Source of the DNA: Bacteroidaceae bacterium
GTDB taxonomy: Bacteria; Bacteroidota; Bacteroidia; Bacteroidales; Bacteroidaceae
Assembly (NCBI GenBank): GCA_017617575.1
Contig: JAFZVY010000006.1
Coordinates: 1-38,682, forward strand
Length of the DNA stretch: 38,682 nt
Direction: 5' to 3'
This document shows positions 1 through 9,173 of the stretch, one piece after another. Each line of letters opens with the position of its first letter. Positions within the stretch are counted from its first letter, which is position 1. A program made the position numbers and the translations under genes. Under the pieces are notes generated by a model that was not told the DNA's origin, did not search any database, and worked only from the letters and a program-made list of their open reading frames with translations.

Positions 1-2949
1 AAAATATGTCTCGCGTGGAAACTCAAAGCAATCAAGTGCACCAGCGAGAATGAGACTTTCGTAAGCCTTGCGGTTGCAGGCAGAGAAACTAACACGTTCG
101 AGAAGGTCGAAGACGGATTCGTAGAGACCGTTCTTATCACGTTCCTCGATGATGGCTATGGCTGCTGCCTCGCCCATACCCTTTATGGCAGAAAGACCGA
201 AGCGCACCTCACCTTTCTTGTTGACACCAAAGTCTACATAAGACTCGTTCACGTCAGGTCCAAGGCAAGGAATGTTGATGTTCTTACACTCGTCCATCAA
301 CTTCGTTATTTCCTTGATATCGTTCTTGCGCCTTGTCATGATGGCAGCCATGAACTCAGCTGGGTAGTGAGCCTTGAGGTAAGCAGTCTGGTAAGCCACC
401 CATGAGTAGCAAGCGGCATGAGACTTGTTGAAGGCGTAGGAAGCGAACTTTTCCCAGTCACCCCAAATCTTGTCAAGTATCTTGGCATCGTGACCATTCT
501 TCACTCCTCCCTCGATGAACTTAGGCTTCATCGCATCTACGATATCCTTCTTCTTCTTACCCATCGCCTTACGGAGTGCATCAGACTCACCTCGCGTGAA
601 GTTGGCAAGTTGACGGGAGAGAAGCATGACCTGCTCCTGATACACCGTGATTCCGTAGGTGTCCTTGAGGTACTTCTCCATACAGTCAATATCGTAAGTG
701 ATAGGCTCAAGTCCGTTCTTACGCTTGATGAATGAAGGAATGTAATCCATAGGTCCCGGACGGTAGAGGGCGTTCATCGCAATCAAGTCCTCGAACACGG
801 TTGGTTTAAGTTCCTTGAGGTACTTCTGCATACCAGCCGACTCAAACTGGAACGTACCAACGGTGAGTCCCTTCTGGTAAAGCTCGTATGTCAGTTCGTC
901 GTCGATAGGAATGTGGTCGAGGTCTATGTCTATTCCGTGAACAGCCTTGACTATTCGGCAACACTCCTTTTGCTCCGAGAGGGTCTTAAGACCCAAGAAG
1001 TCCATCTTGATAAGACCTGTTGACTCGATTACGTGTCCGTCGTATTGTGTTACAGCTGTCTTGATTTCCGGGAAATCAGGGTCGTCAGCCGTTGACACAG
1101 GCACGTGGTCGGATATCGGGTCACGACAGATGATGAATCCGCAGGCATGAATACCAGTACCACGAACGGTACCTTCAAGCATCTGCGCATACTGTATGGT
1201 GTTTCTTTCGTTTGCTTCAAGACTTGTCTCTGCCGACTTCAGCAACGGAGTACACTTGATGGCGTTAGGCAGGTTCATTTTCATGCCGTCAGGCAAGCGG
1301 TCAGGGATGGCCTTACACCATGCGTTGACGACAGAAAGAGGCACTTTCTCCACACGTGCAACGTCCTTCAGGGCGTTCTTCGTTGCCATCGTACCGTATG
1401 TGATGATATGGGCACAGTTCTCGTGACCATACTTGTCCATTACCCATTGTAACACCTTTCCACGACCGTCATCATCGAAGTCGGTATCAATATCCGGAAG
1501 TGAGATACGGTCAGGGTTAAGGAAACGCTCAAACAGAAGGTCGTACTTGAGAGGGTCAATCTTTGTGATACCAAGACAGTAGGCAACAACCGAACCAGCG
1601 GCTGAACCACGTCCAGGGCCTACCCATACTCCCAACTGCTCACGGGCAGAGTTGATGAAGTCGGACACGATAAGGAAGTAACCAGGGAATCCCATCGTCT
1701 TCATGATGTGAAGCTCAAATCGAATGCGGTCTTCCACGTTCTGCGGTATTCCGTACGAACCCTTAATGAGCTTGTCTGCCGTAAGGTTGTCAGCCGTGCC
1801 AGAGCCATAGATGCGCTGTGCACCTTCGTAGGCAAGCTTGGCAAGGTAGTCAGCCTCAAACTTTATTCGGTAAATCTTATCGTAGCCTCCAAGTTTCTTT
1901 ATCTTCTTCTGGCCGTCTTCCTCGTTCATCTGGTTCTCACCATTCTCGTCGCTGGTGAACTCCTTGTAGAGGTCTTCCTCCGTGAACTTCTTCCTCCATT
2001 CCTCTTCCGTACCGAAGTCCTCAGGGATAGGGAAGAACGGCATGATAGGGTCGCTCTCAAGGTTGTAGGTCTCAACCTTGTCGAGAATCTCAACTGTGTT
2101 GCTAAGAGCCTCAGGCACGTCGCTGAATATCTCGTTCATCTCCTCCTTGGTCTTGAACCACTCCTGCTTGGAGTAAAGCATACGGTTGTCGTCGTTCAAG
2201 TCCTGACCCGTTGAAAGGCAGAGAAGGTGGTCGTGAGCTTCGGCATGTTCTTGCTCCACAAAGTGAACATCGTTTGTGCAGACGAGCTTGATGCCATATT
2301 CCTTGGCAAACTGTATGAGAACCTCATTGGCTTGCTGCTGTAACTCGAATGTCTCTCGGTTAGCCCTCTGCATAGGATCCTTCACCTCGTGACGCTGAAG
2401 CTCAAGGTAGTAGTCGTCGCCAAAGACTTTCTTGTACCATAGCATCGTCTCCTTGGCTCCCTCGATGTCTCCCTTGAGAATCTTCGCTGGTACCTCACCA
2501 GCAATACAAGCCGAACAGCATATTATGTCCTCGTGAAACTTCTCAAGGTCTTCGTGGTCGGTACGTGGTTTACCGTAGAAACCATCTACCCACGCCCTCG
2601 AAACGAGCTTGATGAGGTTCTTGTATCCGTTTTCGTTCTTAGCAAGAAGGATGAGGTGGTTACGCTTGCGGTCATATTCCTTTTCCTTGTCTTCCTTCCT
2701 TCTTGCAGCCACATACACCTCACAGCCGAAGATTGGCTTGAAAGGTTCCAAGCCATCCTTCTTGCGACCCTTGTTGACCTTGTTGCAGTAGTCAAACAAG
2801 TCCTTTACGCCGAACATATTGCCATGGTCGGTAATAGCCACTCCTTTCATTCCATTTTTGATGGCCTTGTCAACTATGCCTGGGACAGTTGACATTCCAT
2901 CCAAAATGGAGTATTGAGTATGTACATGTAAGTGTATGAAGTCTTCCAT
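1..2949 (-). CDS. dnaE: DNA polymerase III subunit alpha, 5' part (runs off left edge)
   Basis: This is the replicative DNA polymerase catalytic subunit of the chromosomal replisome. The frame is open from the ATG at 2947-2949 to the window edge (983 codons); the family is about 1200 residues, so the C-terminal part is missing only because the window ends. The N-terminus carries the PHP-domain start HLHVHTQYSILDG. The palm catalytic signature PDIDTDFDDDGRG lies near residues 485-497, with the two acidic metal ligands in PDIDTD. A third catalytic Asp is expected in KMDFLGLKTL near residue 650. The start fits: a TAATTTTG -7 element lies 24 bases upstream and MEDFIHLHVHT is the normal N-terminus. 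It is transcribed divergently from rpoN. I spot-checked the frame at several points and saw no interruption. Confidence 0.96.
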   Translation of the reverse strand, partial: MEDFIHLHVHTQYSILDGMSTVPGIVDKAIKNGMKGVAITDHGNMFGVKDLFDYCNKVNKGRKKDGLEPFKPIFGCEVYVAARRKEDKEKEYDRKRNHLILLAKNENGYKNLIKLVSRAWVDGFYGKPRTDHEDLEKFHEDIICCSACIAGEVPAKILKGDIEGAKETMLWYKKVFGDDYYLELQRHEVKDPMQRANRETFELQQQANEVLIQFAKEYGIKLVCTNDVHFVEQEHAEAHDHLLCLSTGQDLNDDNRMLYSKQEWFKTKEEMNEIFSDVPEALSNTVEILDKVETYNLESDPIMPFFPIPEDFGTEEEWRKKFTEEDLYKEFTSDENGENQMNEEDGQKKIKKLGGYDKIYRIKFEADYLAKLAYEGAQRIYGSGTADNLTADKLIKGSYGIPQNVEDRIRFELHIMKTMGFPGYFLIVSDFINSAREQLGVWVGPGRGSAAGSVVAYCLGITKIDPLKYDLLFERFLNPDRISLPDIDTDFDDDGRGKVLQWVMDKYGHENCAHIITYGTMATKNALKDVARVEKVPLSVVNAWCKAIPDRLPDGMKMNLPNAIKCTPLLKSAETSLEANERNTIQYAQMLEGTVRGTGIHACGFIICRDPISDHVPVSTADDPDFPEIKTAVTQYDGHVIESTGLIKMDFLGLKTLSEQKECCRIVKAVHGIDIDLDHIPIDDELTYELYQKGLTVGTFQFESAGMQKYLKELKPTVFEDLIAMNALYRPGPMDYIPSFIKRKNGLEPITYDIDCMEKYLKDTYGITVYQEQVMLLSRQLANFTRGESDALRKAMGKKKKDIVDAMKPKFIEGGVKNGHDAKILDKIWGDWEKFASYAFNKSHAACYSWVAYQTAYLKAHYPAEFMAAIMTRRKNDIKEITKLMDECKNINIPCLGPDVNESYVDFGVNKKGEVRFGLSAIKGMGEAAAIAIIEERDKNGLYESVFDLLERVSFSACNRKAYESLILAGALDCFEFPRETYF

Positions 2950-2972
2950 CAAAGAATTTTTGTTTTATGGAG

Positions 2973-2980
2973 CAAAATTA
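2973..2980 (-). promoter_or_regulatory. dnaE promoter -7 element (TAATTTTG)
   Basis: On the minus strand TAATTTTG matches the Bacteroidetes sigma-ABfr -7 consensus TAnnTTTG. A TTG about 19 bases further upstream could be the -33 element. The predicted leader is about 20 bases. Confidence 0.6.
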
Positions 2981-3015
2981 GTAATTATTTTATAAAATCA
3001 ATGAATGTTTTTCCA

Positions 3016-3023
3016 TATCTTTG
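3016..3023 (+). promoter_or_regulatory. rpoN promoter -7 element (TATCTTTG) with long leader
   Basis: TATCTTTG matches TAnnTTTG and lies 168 bases before the rpoN ATG. The implied leader contains a perfect 8-bp stem, CGCATTAT (3041-3048) with ATAATGCG (3058-3065). This overlaps an alternative 6-bp stem, CTTACG (3037-3042) with CGTAAG (3051-3056), so the two are mutually exclusive. Confidence 0.55.
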
Positions 3024-3101
3024 CGTAAAAATTCGACTTACGCATTATGACGTAAGAATAATGCGAGCAAAAAGCATTTTCGGAACAGTACGAATCAAGT
3101 A

Positions 3102-3152
3102 GAGACAAAGTATTGACTAAGTACTGACTCATATGAGACTAAGTACTGACTC
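3102..3152 (+). repeat. Short tandem array upstream of rpoN (22-base spacing)
   Basis: The 16-mer GACTAAGTACTGACTC occurs exactly at 3115-3130 and 3137-3152, 22 bases apart. A degraded copy (GACAAAGTATTGAC) starts at about 3104. The words AGTACT and GACTCATATGAG are palindromic. The array lies inside the predicted rpoN leader. Confidence 0.7.
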
Positions 3153-3191
3153 TGAAACATAGGAAATATATAGAAAAGTTACAGTTATATT

Positions 3192-4694
3192 ATGGGCATT
3201 TCGCAAGGTTTAGCATTGGAACAGAAGCAGAAGATGCTTCAGCGTCTTTCGCCACAACAGATGTTGTTGGTGAACCTATACGAGATGCCTATAACTGAGT
3301 TGTCGGAAGAAGTGAAAAACAAGATTTACGACAACGAAGCCCTTGAGGAAGGTACGGCTGGACATTCTGCCGAAACAAGCTCGGATTCCGACTTCGGTAC
3401 GGATGAAAGCGTGGAGACAGAAGAGTTTGTTGCACCTGAGACTTACGATACGGGCATACTTGGCGACTCCGAGGACGAAGGAGGAGCAGGTTCGCGTGGC
3501 TATGACGACAAATCTCAGGAAATGCCTATAGGACAGACGGTAACGTTCCTTGACGACCTCTGGTCACAGGTGGCAAACTACGACCTGACTGAACAACAGT
3601 TTTCTATTATCGAGTTCTTAATAGGCTCTTTGGATGATAACGGCTACCTAACGTCATCAACGTATGATATCGTTGACGACTTGATGTTTAGCCAGAATGT
3701 CTATACCACCGAGGAGGAGGTGGACGAGATGATAGCCATCCTTCACCAGTTTGACCCTCCGGGCATTGGAGCACGCGATACGCGTGAGTGCCTGCTCATC
3801 CAGTTAGACAGAATACTTGAGGACGGAAACAACCAGAAGTTTGAGAAGCTCGAACTTGTTCAGGATGCAAGGGACATGGTGAGCAACTACTACAATTTCT
3901 TCCTCAACAACAATAAGGACAAGCTGATGCAGATGACAGGCTTTAGTGCTTTGTATCTTGATGACGTCTTCGGCATCATCCGCAAGCTAAACCCATATCC
4001 GGGACTTGCTCTTTGCGAGTCAATATCTGGAGCATCACAGACGGTTACTCCTGACTTCATCATCGTGACCGACCAAGACGGCAATATCAACCTTTCACTC
4101 AATGGCGGTTACATGCCAAGCTTCCATCTCAGTAATGACTACCTGCAGATGGTACGAATGTCGCAAGACCCTTCCGTGAAGATGAGCCGTCACGACAAGG
4201 CTCGCTTTGAGTACATGAAGGACAAGGTGGAGGATGCCCGAATGTTCATAGAGGCGATGCACCAGCGACAGCACAACCTTGAGAAGGTGATGCGCACCAT
4301 CATCGACTTACAGCATAAGTTCTTCATCACTCAGAATGAACGCGACCTCAACAACTTAATCCTTAGTGACGTCGCTTCGAAGACAGGACTCGACGTATCA
4401 ACCGTGTCACGAATATGCAGGAGCAAATATGCCCTCGTGGATGGAAGCCTGTATAAGTTGTCACAGTTCTTCAAGCGAAACAGCACCAACGCATCAGGAC
4501 AGGAAATTGACCTCGGCAACGTGGAGGTGGCACTTCGTGAGATTGTCGATGGTGAAGACAAACAAAACCCATATTCCGACGAGAAGCTTGCCGAGTTGCT
4601 TGAGTCAAGCAAGGGCATAAAGGTGAGTCGTCGAACTATTAATGTTTATAGAAAAAAATTAGGTATCCCATCCTCTACTAATCGAAAAAGCTGA
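3192..4694 (+). CDS. rpoN: RNA polymerase sigma-54 factor
   Basis: This is the alternative sigma factor that recognises -24/-12 promoters and needs AAA+ activators to open DNA. It has 500 residues, normal for the family. The N-terminus shows the region I pattern (SQGLALEQKQKMLQRLSPQQ), followed by an acidic linker at about residues 45-115. The core-binding domain follows, then a helix-turn-helix (DVASKTGLDVSTVSRICRSKY). The RpoN box SRRTINVYRK occupies residues 479-488. The stop codon overlaps the next gene's start (TGATG), so it is co-transcribed with the PAP2-like gene. A TAnnTTTG element lies 168 bases upstream. I see no bacterial enhancer-binding protein in the window. Confidence 0.97.
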   Translation: MGISQGLALEQKQKMLQRLSPQQMLLVNLYEMPITELSEEVKNKIYDNEALEEGTAGHSAETSSDSDFGTDESVETEEFVAPETYDTGILGDSEDEGGAGSRGYDDKSQEMPIGQTVTFLDDLWSQVANYDLTEQQFSIIEFLIGSLDDNGYLTSSTYDIVDDLMFSQNVYTTEEEVDEMIAILHQFDPPGIGARDTRECLLIQLDRILEDGNNQKFEKLELVQDARDMVSNYYNFFLNNNKDKLMQMTGFSALYLDDVFGIIRKLNPYPGLALCESISGASQTVTPDFIIVTDQDGNINLSLNGGYMPSFHLSNDYLQMVRMSQDPSVKMSRHDKARFEYMKDKVEDARMFIEAMHQRQHNLEKVMRTIIDLQHKFFITQNERDLNNLILSDVASKTGLDVSTVSRICRSKYALVDGSLYKLSQFFKRNSTNASGQEIDLGNVEVALREIVDGEDKQNPYSDEKLAELLESSKGIKVSRRTINVYRKKLGIPSSTNRKS

Positions 4695-5326
4695 TGAATG
4701 AAAAGAAGATGATGCAGATGGCAAAGTTCCTTTCTGCTGTTCTTTCCCCGTTTTATGCCCCTATGTGGGTAATATTAGGACTGTTTACTTTCAGTTACCT
4801 GCGTATGTTGCCCCTCTATTACAAGGGCTATATGTTGATAATGATTTACGTGTTTACGGTTCTAATCCCTCGTACAGGAATCAATATCTTTCGTATATTC
4901 AACAAGTGGACGCATTTGCAGTTAAGCCATAGGGAACATCGCCACTTGCCTTACATACTTACGGTAATCAGTTACACCACTTGCCTTGTGTTGATGACTC
5001 ACATCAAGGCTGCCATGTTCTTCAAGGGCATCGTGATTGCCGCTCTCGTATCGCAGTTGATATGCGTCATTGTCAACGCTTGGTGGAAGATAAGCACGCA
5101 CATGGTAGGCATGGGAGGACTCGTAGGAGCACTCATAGCATTCAGCTATCTCTTTTATTTCAATCCTGCCTTTCCTGCTTGCATCCTCATTCTTCTCTCA
5201 GGCGCACTCGGAACAAGCCGCATCATCTTGCGCCAGCATACCGTAGCACAGGTCTTTGTTGGTTTTGCCGTCGGCTTTGTCTGCACCATGTTCTTCATCC
5301 TGTACAACTGGTTCGTGGAGTTTTAA
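4694..5326 (+). CDS. PAP2-superfamily-like integral membrane protein
   Basis: This 210-residue protein has about six hydrophobic segments. The C-terminal half resembles the PAP2/type 2 phosphatidic acid phosphatase fold: STHMVGMGG sits where the PSGH motif is expected, and SRIILRQHTVAQVFVG matches SRxxxxxHxxxD except that the last Asp is Gln. The first motif (KxxxxxxRP) is not clear; SHREHRHLPY may be a remnant. Such proteins sit in the inner membrane and often act on lipid phosphates, for example undecaprenyl diphosphate. Whether this divergent member is catalytic is uncertain. Its ATG overlaps the rpoN stop by one base, so translation is probably coupled. Family call fairly sure, function unsure. 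Confidence 0.75.
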   Translation: MNEKKMMQMAKFLSAVLSPFYAPMWVILGLFTFSYLRMLPLYYKGYMLIMIYVFTVLIPRTGINIFRIFNKWTHLQLSHREHRHLPYILTVISYTTCLVLMTHIKAAMFFKGIVIAALVSQLICVIVNAWWKISTHMVGMGGLVGALIAFSYLFYFNPAFPACILILLSGALGTSRIILRQHTVAQVFVGFAVGFVCTMFFILYNWFVEF

Positions 5327-5451
5327 CCGCCAGACATCAAGGTAGAACGGGGGTACGATAATCGGCTCTTTGCCTACATTCGTTTGAGTTTTACATTCAG
5401 AATCTTAATAATGCCTCTATCCGCAAGGGTAGGCTTTAATTGAATAAATAT

Positions 5452-5961
5452 ATGAAGCCAATTGTTTCAATCATTATGGGCAGCACATCTGACCTTCCAG
5501 TAATGGAAAAGGCTGCCAAGTTCTTTGACGAGATGCAGATTCCTTTTGAAATCAACGCTCTTAGTGCTCACCGTACACCAGATGCTGTCGAGGCTTTTGC
5601 CAAGGGTGCAAAGGAACGTGGCATCAAGGTTATCATAGCAGGTGCAGGCATGGCTGCCGCCCTTCCGGGTGTTATTGCAGCAAGCACTACGCTTCCTGTT
5701 ATTGGTGTGCCTGTCAAGGGTTCCGTACTTGATGGAGTGGATGCAGTCTATTCCATGCTTCAGATGCCTCCAGGCATTCCTGTGGCTACCGTAGCTATCA
5801 ACGGTGCACTTAATGCAGGAATCCTTGCCGTTCAGATGCTTGCGCTCTCAGATGAGGCTCTTGCTGAGAAGTTTGCCCAGTACAAGAATGGTCTTCGCAA
5901 GAAGATTGAAAAGGCAAACGAGGAACTCAAGGAAGTAAAGTTTGAATATAAATGTAACTAA
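5452..5961 (+). CDS. purE: N5-carboxyaminoimidazole ribonucleotide mutase (class I PurE)
   Basis: PurE converts N5-CAIR to CAIR in de novo purine synthesis, in the cytoplasm. From the ATG at 5452 it has 169 residues, normal for class I. It shows the phosphate-binding GSTSDLPVM near the N-terminus, the catalytic-loop SAHRTPD, and AGAGMAAALPGVIAA. A TTG twelve bases upstream also opens the frame, but the ATG gives the usual start MKPIVSIIMGSTSD. The stop is 4 bases before the ispG ATG, so the two are co-transcribed. The 113-base space upstream holds a near-palindrome, CTATCCgcaaGGGTAG (5418-5433), and no promoter I can name. Confidence 0.96.
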   Translation: MKPIVSIIMGSTSDLPVMEKAAKFFDEMQIPFEINALSAHRTPDAVEAFAKGAKERGIKVIIAGAGMAAALPGVIAASTTLPVIGVPVKGSVLDGVDAVYSMLQMPPGIPVATVAINGALNAGILAVQMLALSDEALAEKFAQYKNGLRKKIEKANEELKEVKFEYKCN

Positions 5962-5965
5962 GAAC

Positions 5966-7669
5966 ATGATTGATTTGTTCAATTACTCCCGTCGCTGGAG
6001 TTCAGAAGTAAATGTGGGAGGCGTACTCATGGGTAGCGTATGGCCTATCCGTGTGCAGTCTATGGCAAACACTTCCACTATGGACACGGAAGGCTCCGTG
6101 GCTCAGGCAAAGCGTATCGTGGATGCTGGTGGTGAGATAGTACGTTTCACTACTCAGGGACAGCGAGAGGCTTTGAACATGAAGAACATCAATATTGGTC
6201 TTCGTGAACAGGGATGCAACGTCCCACTCGTTGCTGACGTTCATTTTAATGCCAACGTAGCAGATACAGCTGCAACGATATGTGAGAAGGTACGTATCAA
6301 CCCAGGCAACTATGTTGACCCTGCACGTACGTTCAAGAGCCTTGAATATACAGACGAGGAATATGCAAACGAGATAAAGAAGATAGAGGATAAGTTCGTA
6401 CCTTTCCTCAATATCTGTAAGGAACATCATACAGCCATCCGTATCGGAGTGAACCACGGTAGTCTTTCCGACCGTATCATGAGCCGCTATGGCGACACTC
6501 CAGAGGGTATGGTGGAGTCATGTATGGAGTTCCTCCGTATCTGTGTACGTGAGCAGTTCAAGGATGTCGTTATCTCCATCAAGGCAAGCAATACGGTAGT
6601 GATGGTTCGTACCGTTCGCCTCCTTGTCACTACTATGGAGAAGGAAGGCATGGCTTTCCCACTTCACCTTGGAGTGACGGAAGCAGGCGACGGTGAGGAC
6701 GGACGCATTAAGAGTGCCGTGGGTATTGGTGCCCTTCTCTCGGATGGAATAGGCGATACTGTACGCGTGTCACTCTCAGAGGCACCAGAAAACGAGATAC
6801 CTGTTGCACGCAAGCTCGTGGATTATGCCATCAACTCACGCAAGGATGCAGAACTCCCTATCGAGGAGTTCATTCTTCCTGACGAGTACAAGTGGCTTCG
6901 TCCAGAAAAGCGCAAGACTGTTCCTGTTACCATTCCGGGACTAAAAGAGGCTAATGGAGAGGAAGTAAAGGCTATCGGTGGCGACAACGTAGCTGTTGTA
7001 CTCAACGAAGTACCTATCCTCAATACCGTTGTTCTCAATCCTTATCGCCTTAATGCTGACAACGTAAAGTTCCTCAAGGCACACCCAGAGGTACTTATTG
7101 TGAGCCTCCCTCAGACGGCAAACAAGCTTGGTGAACATCGTGCACTTGCTTTCCAGCTCATGAACCTTGGTGTGAAGAACCCAATGGTCATCTGCCAGAC
7201 ATACATGGAGGATAACATCGAGGACTTGCAACTCAAGTCTGCACTTGACTCTGGTGTCATCTTTATAGATGGACTTGCCGATGGAATCATTCTCTTGAAC
7301 GACTCTGCAAACATCACTCAGAAGCAGATAGCAGATACTGCATACGGCATCCTTCAGGCTTCACGTACCCGCTTCACAAAGACTGAGTACATCTCTTGTC
7401 CGGGATGCGGACGCACCCTCTACAACCTTGAGGAGACAATCAAGAAGATAAAGGCAGCCACAAGCCACCTTACTGGCCTCAAGATAGGTATCATGGGATG
7501 TATCGTTAATGGTCCTGGTGAGATGGCTGATGCCGACTACGGTTATGTAGGAGCAGGCGTTGGCAAGGTAAGCCTCTACAAGAAGAAGGAGTGCATCGAA
7601 AAGAACATTCCAGAAGCAGAAGCAGTAGAACGACTCATCAAGTTCATAGAGGAAGACATGAAGAAGTAG
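5966..7669 (+). CDS. ispG: 4-hydroxy-3-methylbut-2-enyl diphosphate synthase
   Basis: IspG (GcpE) is the iron-sulfur enzyme that reduces MEcPP to HMBPP in the MEP isoprenoid pathway. The ATG at 5966 gives 567 residues. This is the long, plant-like form with a middle domain between the TIM barrel and the Fe-S domain, as usual in Bacteroidetes. The Fe-S ligands are Cys478 and Cys481 in SCPGCGRT, Cys512 in MGCIVNGPGE and Glu519. The barrel start shows VGGVLMGSVWPIRVQSMANT. A TTG at 5942 inside purE also opens the frame, but the ATG fits the family start better. It follows purE by 4 bases. Two small hairpins follow the stop (7692-7741). Confidence 0.97.
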   Translation: MIDLFNYSRRWSSEVNVGGVLMGSVWPIRVQSMANTSTMDTEGSVAQAKRIVDAGGEIVRFTTQGQREALNMKNINIGLREQGCNVPLVADVHFNANVADTAATICEKVRINPGNYVDPARTFKSLEYTDEEYANEIKKIEDKFVPFLNICKEHHTAIRIGVNHGSLSDRIMSRYGDTPEGMVESCMEFLRICVREQFKDVVISIKASNTVVMVRTVRLLVTTMEKEGMAFPLHLGVTEAGDGEDGRIKSAVGIGALLSDGIGDTVRVSLSEAPENEIPVARKLVDYAINSRKDAELPIEEFILPDEYKWLRPEKRKTVPVTIPGLKEANGEEVKAIGGDNVAVVLNEVPILNTVVLNPYRLNADNVKFLKAHPEVLIVSLPQTANKLGEHRALAFQLMNLGVKNPMVICQTYMEDNIEDLQLKSALDSGVIFIDGLADGIILLNDSANITQKQIADTAYGILQASRTRFTKTEYISCPGCGRTLYNLEETIKKIKAATSHLTGLKIGIMGCIVNGPGEMADADYGYVGAGVGKVSLYKKKECIEKNIPEAEAVERLIKFIEEDMKK

Positions 7670-7691
7670 CCTCTTTGTCAAGCCTTCTTTT

Positions 7692-7741
7692 CGAGCTTTA
7701 CTTGGCTCGTTCCTTCTTTTTTTCGAGCCATATTTGGCTCG
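7692..7741. repeat. Two tandem CGAGCC...GGCTCG mini-hairpins after ispG
   Basis: CGAGCtttacttGGCTCG (7692-7709) and CGAGCCatatttGGCTCG (7724-7741) are 18-base inverted repeats spaced 32 bases apart. Each is preceded by a T-rich stretch. They belong to the AGCC-n6-GGCT family also seen at 24664-24778, 31026-31039 and 32312-32325. Confidence 0.75.
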
Positions 7742-7758
7742 CCTAATAACTCAAGAAT

Positions 7759-8277
7759 ATGACTAAATCAAATATCGAAGCATTGGCAAAGGAGAATGCC
7801 TTTGACCTTATCGGCAAGCAATGGATGCTTGTTACAGCAGGCACAGAAGAGAAGTTCAACACCATGACCGTCTCTTGGGGCGGTATTGGCTGGCTTTGGA
7901 ACAGAGCCGTGGCATTCATCTTCATTCGTCCTGAACGCTACACATACGAGTTCATCGAGGCACAGGAACGCCTTACCCTCAGCGTGCTCCCAGAGGAATA
8001 CCGCAAGGCACTCCAGTTATGTGGAAGCAAGTCAGGACGTGACATGAACAAGGTTGAGGCTGCTGGTCTTCATCCTGTAAAGACGGAAGCAGGAACGATA
8101 GGATTTGAGGAGGCACGTCTCACTCTCTCCTGCCGTAAGTTGTTCCGTACAGAGATGGAAGAATGTAATTTCCTCGACAAGGATATTCTCAGCCGTTGGT
8201 ACAACGACCAGTCGGGTGGTAGTTTCCATGCCGTCTATGTCCTTGAGATAGAAGACGTGTACGAGGGCGATAAGTAA
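7759..8277 (+). CDS. Flavin reductase-like (FMN-binding split barrel) protein
   Basis: This 172-residue protein resembles the flavin reductase-like family found across Bacteroidales. It shows the family's start pattern (ALAKENAFDLIGKQWMLVTAG), then NTMTVSWGGIGWLWNRAVAFIFIRPERYTYEFI, and the Ser-rich LCGSKSGRDMNK stretch. Members bind FMN and may pass electrons from NAD(P)H or another donor; the substrate cannot be read from sequence. The stop overlaps the start of the thioredoxin-like gene (TAATG), suggesting a two-gene redox unit. Family call good, physiological role unknown. Confidence 0.82.
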   Translation: MTKSNIEALAKENAFDLIGKQWMLVTAGTEEKFNTMTVSWGGIGWLWNRAVAFIFIRPERYTYEFIEAQERLTLSVLPEEYRKALQLCGSKSGRDMNKVEAAGLHPVKTEAGTIGFEEARLTLSCRKLFRTEMEECNFLDKDILSRWYNDQSGGSFHAVYVLEIEDVYEGDK

Positions 8278-8855
8278 TGACTCATTTCATTTTTCTTGAT
8301 ATGATAAAGATTTTATTTATTTCCATGCTCATGTGTGCCACTTCTGCCTTTGCTCAAAGTGGTGTGGAAAATGTCGATACACTTACAGCCAATCATCCTG
8401 AGTATCTTCCTGCGATAAAGAAAGGCGAGAGTGTACCAAACTTTGAGGCAAAGGACACGCTTGGCAACGTCATTAAGCTATCTGACTACCGAGGCAAGTA
8501 CGTTGTCTTGGATTTCTGGGCTACATGGTGCAAGGATTGTCGTCATGAGATGCCATTCCTTAAGCAACTGTACAAGGATTACCAGAACAGCAGCATTAAC
8601 GGCACACCCGTTCAATGGATAGGCTATAGCTTCGACATAGATGCAGATGCATGGAAGAATATCCTGCGCAAGGAACAGTTGGCATGGCTACAGGTGAGCA
8701 CGCTCAAATCTACACGTGAAGACCCAACCTTCAAGTCCTTCGGTCTTCATTGGATTCCAGCCTTCTATATTGTCTCTCCAGATGGCAAGGTTGTCGGAAG
8801 TGCCATCACCGCTGATGGTCTTAGAACCTTGCTCAAGGAACATTGTTCAAAGTAG
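8277..8855 (+). CDS. Secreted TlpA-like thioredoxin-fold protein
   Basis: This is a periplasmic thiol-disulfide protein of the TlpA/ResA type, 192 residues from the ATG at 8277. A signal peptide runs to AFA|Q near residue 26. An in-frame ATG at 8301 would give a more compact signal (MIKILFISMLMCATSAFA) and may be the true start. The AhpC/TSA-like domain begins GESVPNFEAKDTLGNVIKLSDYRGK. The redox pair is Cys85 and Cys88 in WATWCKDCRHEMPF. A predicted cis-Pro is in HWIPAFYIV. The start overlaps the upstream stop, so translation is probably coupled. Partner proteins are not evident. Confidence 0.87.
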   Translation: MTHFIFLDMIKILFISMLMCATSAFAQSGVENVDTLTANHPEYLPAIKKGESVPNFEAKDTLGNVIKLSDYRGKYVVLDFWATWCKDCRHEMPFLKQLYKDYQNSSINGTPVQWIGYSFDIDADAWKNILRKEQLAWLQVSTLKSTREDPTFKSFGLHWIPAFYIVSPDGKVVGSAITADGLRTLLKEHCSK

Positions 8856-8907
8856 TATATCCAAGTCATGTTTCAATAGAAAAACGCAATTATTTGGTTT
8901 CTATAAT

Positions 8908-8954
8908 AAAAAAGTTCACGTCTCCTCAAAGACAGAGGAGACGTGAACTTTTTT
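8908..8954. terminator. Strong bidirectional intrinsic terminator
   Basis: A perfect 20-bp inverted repeat consists of A6 plus GTTCACGTCTCCTC (8914-8927), a 7-base loop, then GAGGAGACGTGAAC (8935-8948) plus T6. It is symmetrical in both directions, so it can end both the plus-strand thioredoxin transcript and the minus-strand glycosyltransferase operon. Confidence 0.92.
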
Positions 8955-9035
8955 CTTCTACCTATGTTTCTTGCCGTTATGTTATTGATTTTACTATGTA
9001 TATCAGTTCATTTTCCGTTGATTATCCATTGTGAA

Positions 9036-9135
9036 AACGTAGTGGCTCCGCTTTCTACTATTTCTCTGCTATTTCTCCGCTATTATAGCGGAGGCATAGT
9101 GGTCTCATTTCGGTCTCACTACGGAGTCATAGCGA
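9036..9135. repeat. Palindromic word array between convergent genes
   Basis: This spacer repeatedly uses CTCCGCT, CTGCTATT, CGGAG and TAGCG in both orientations. The centre is CTCCGCTATTATAGCGGAG (9075-9093), an inverted repeat of 9 bp around one base. CGTAGTG (9039-9045) is complementary to CACTACG (9117-9123). The rest of the 8856-9173 spacer holds only the terminator; the 75-codon frame at 8943 starts inside that hairpin and looks spurious. Confidence 0.6.
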
Positions 9136-9173
9136 AGTCACGATGTAGGCACAACAAACGCAAAACGTAATGT

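Noticed and set aside
1708-2214. 168-codon plus-strand ORF opposite dnaE
   Set aside because: It is an antisense shadow of a conserved, uninterrupted dnaE frame, with no recognisable domain.
8943-9170. 75-codon hydrophobic ORF after the thioredoxin gene
   Set aside because: It starts with GTG inside the terminator stem and runs through repeat DNA; no domain or ribosome site supports it.
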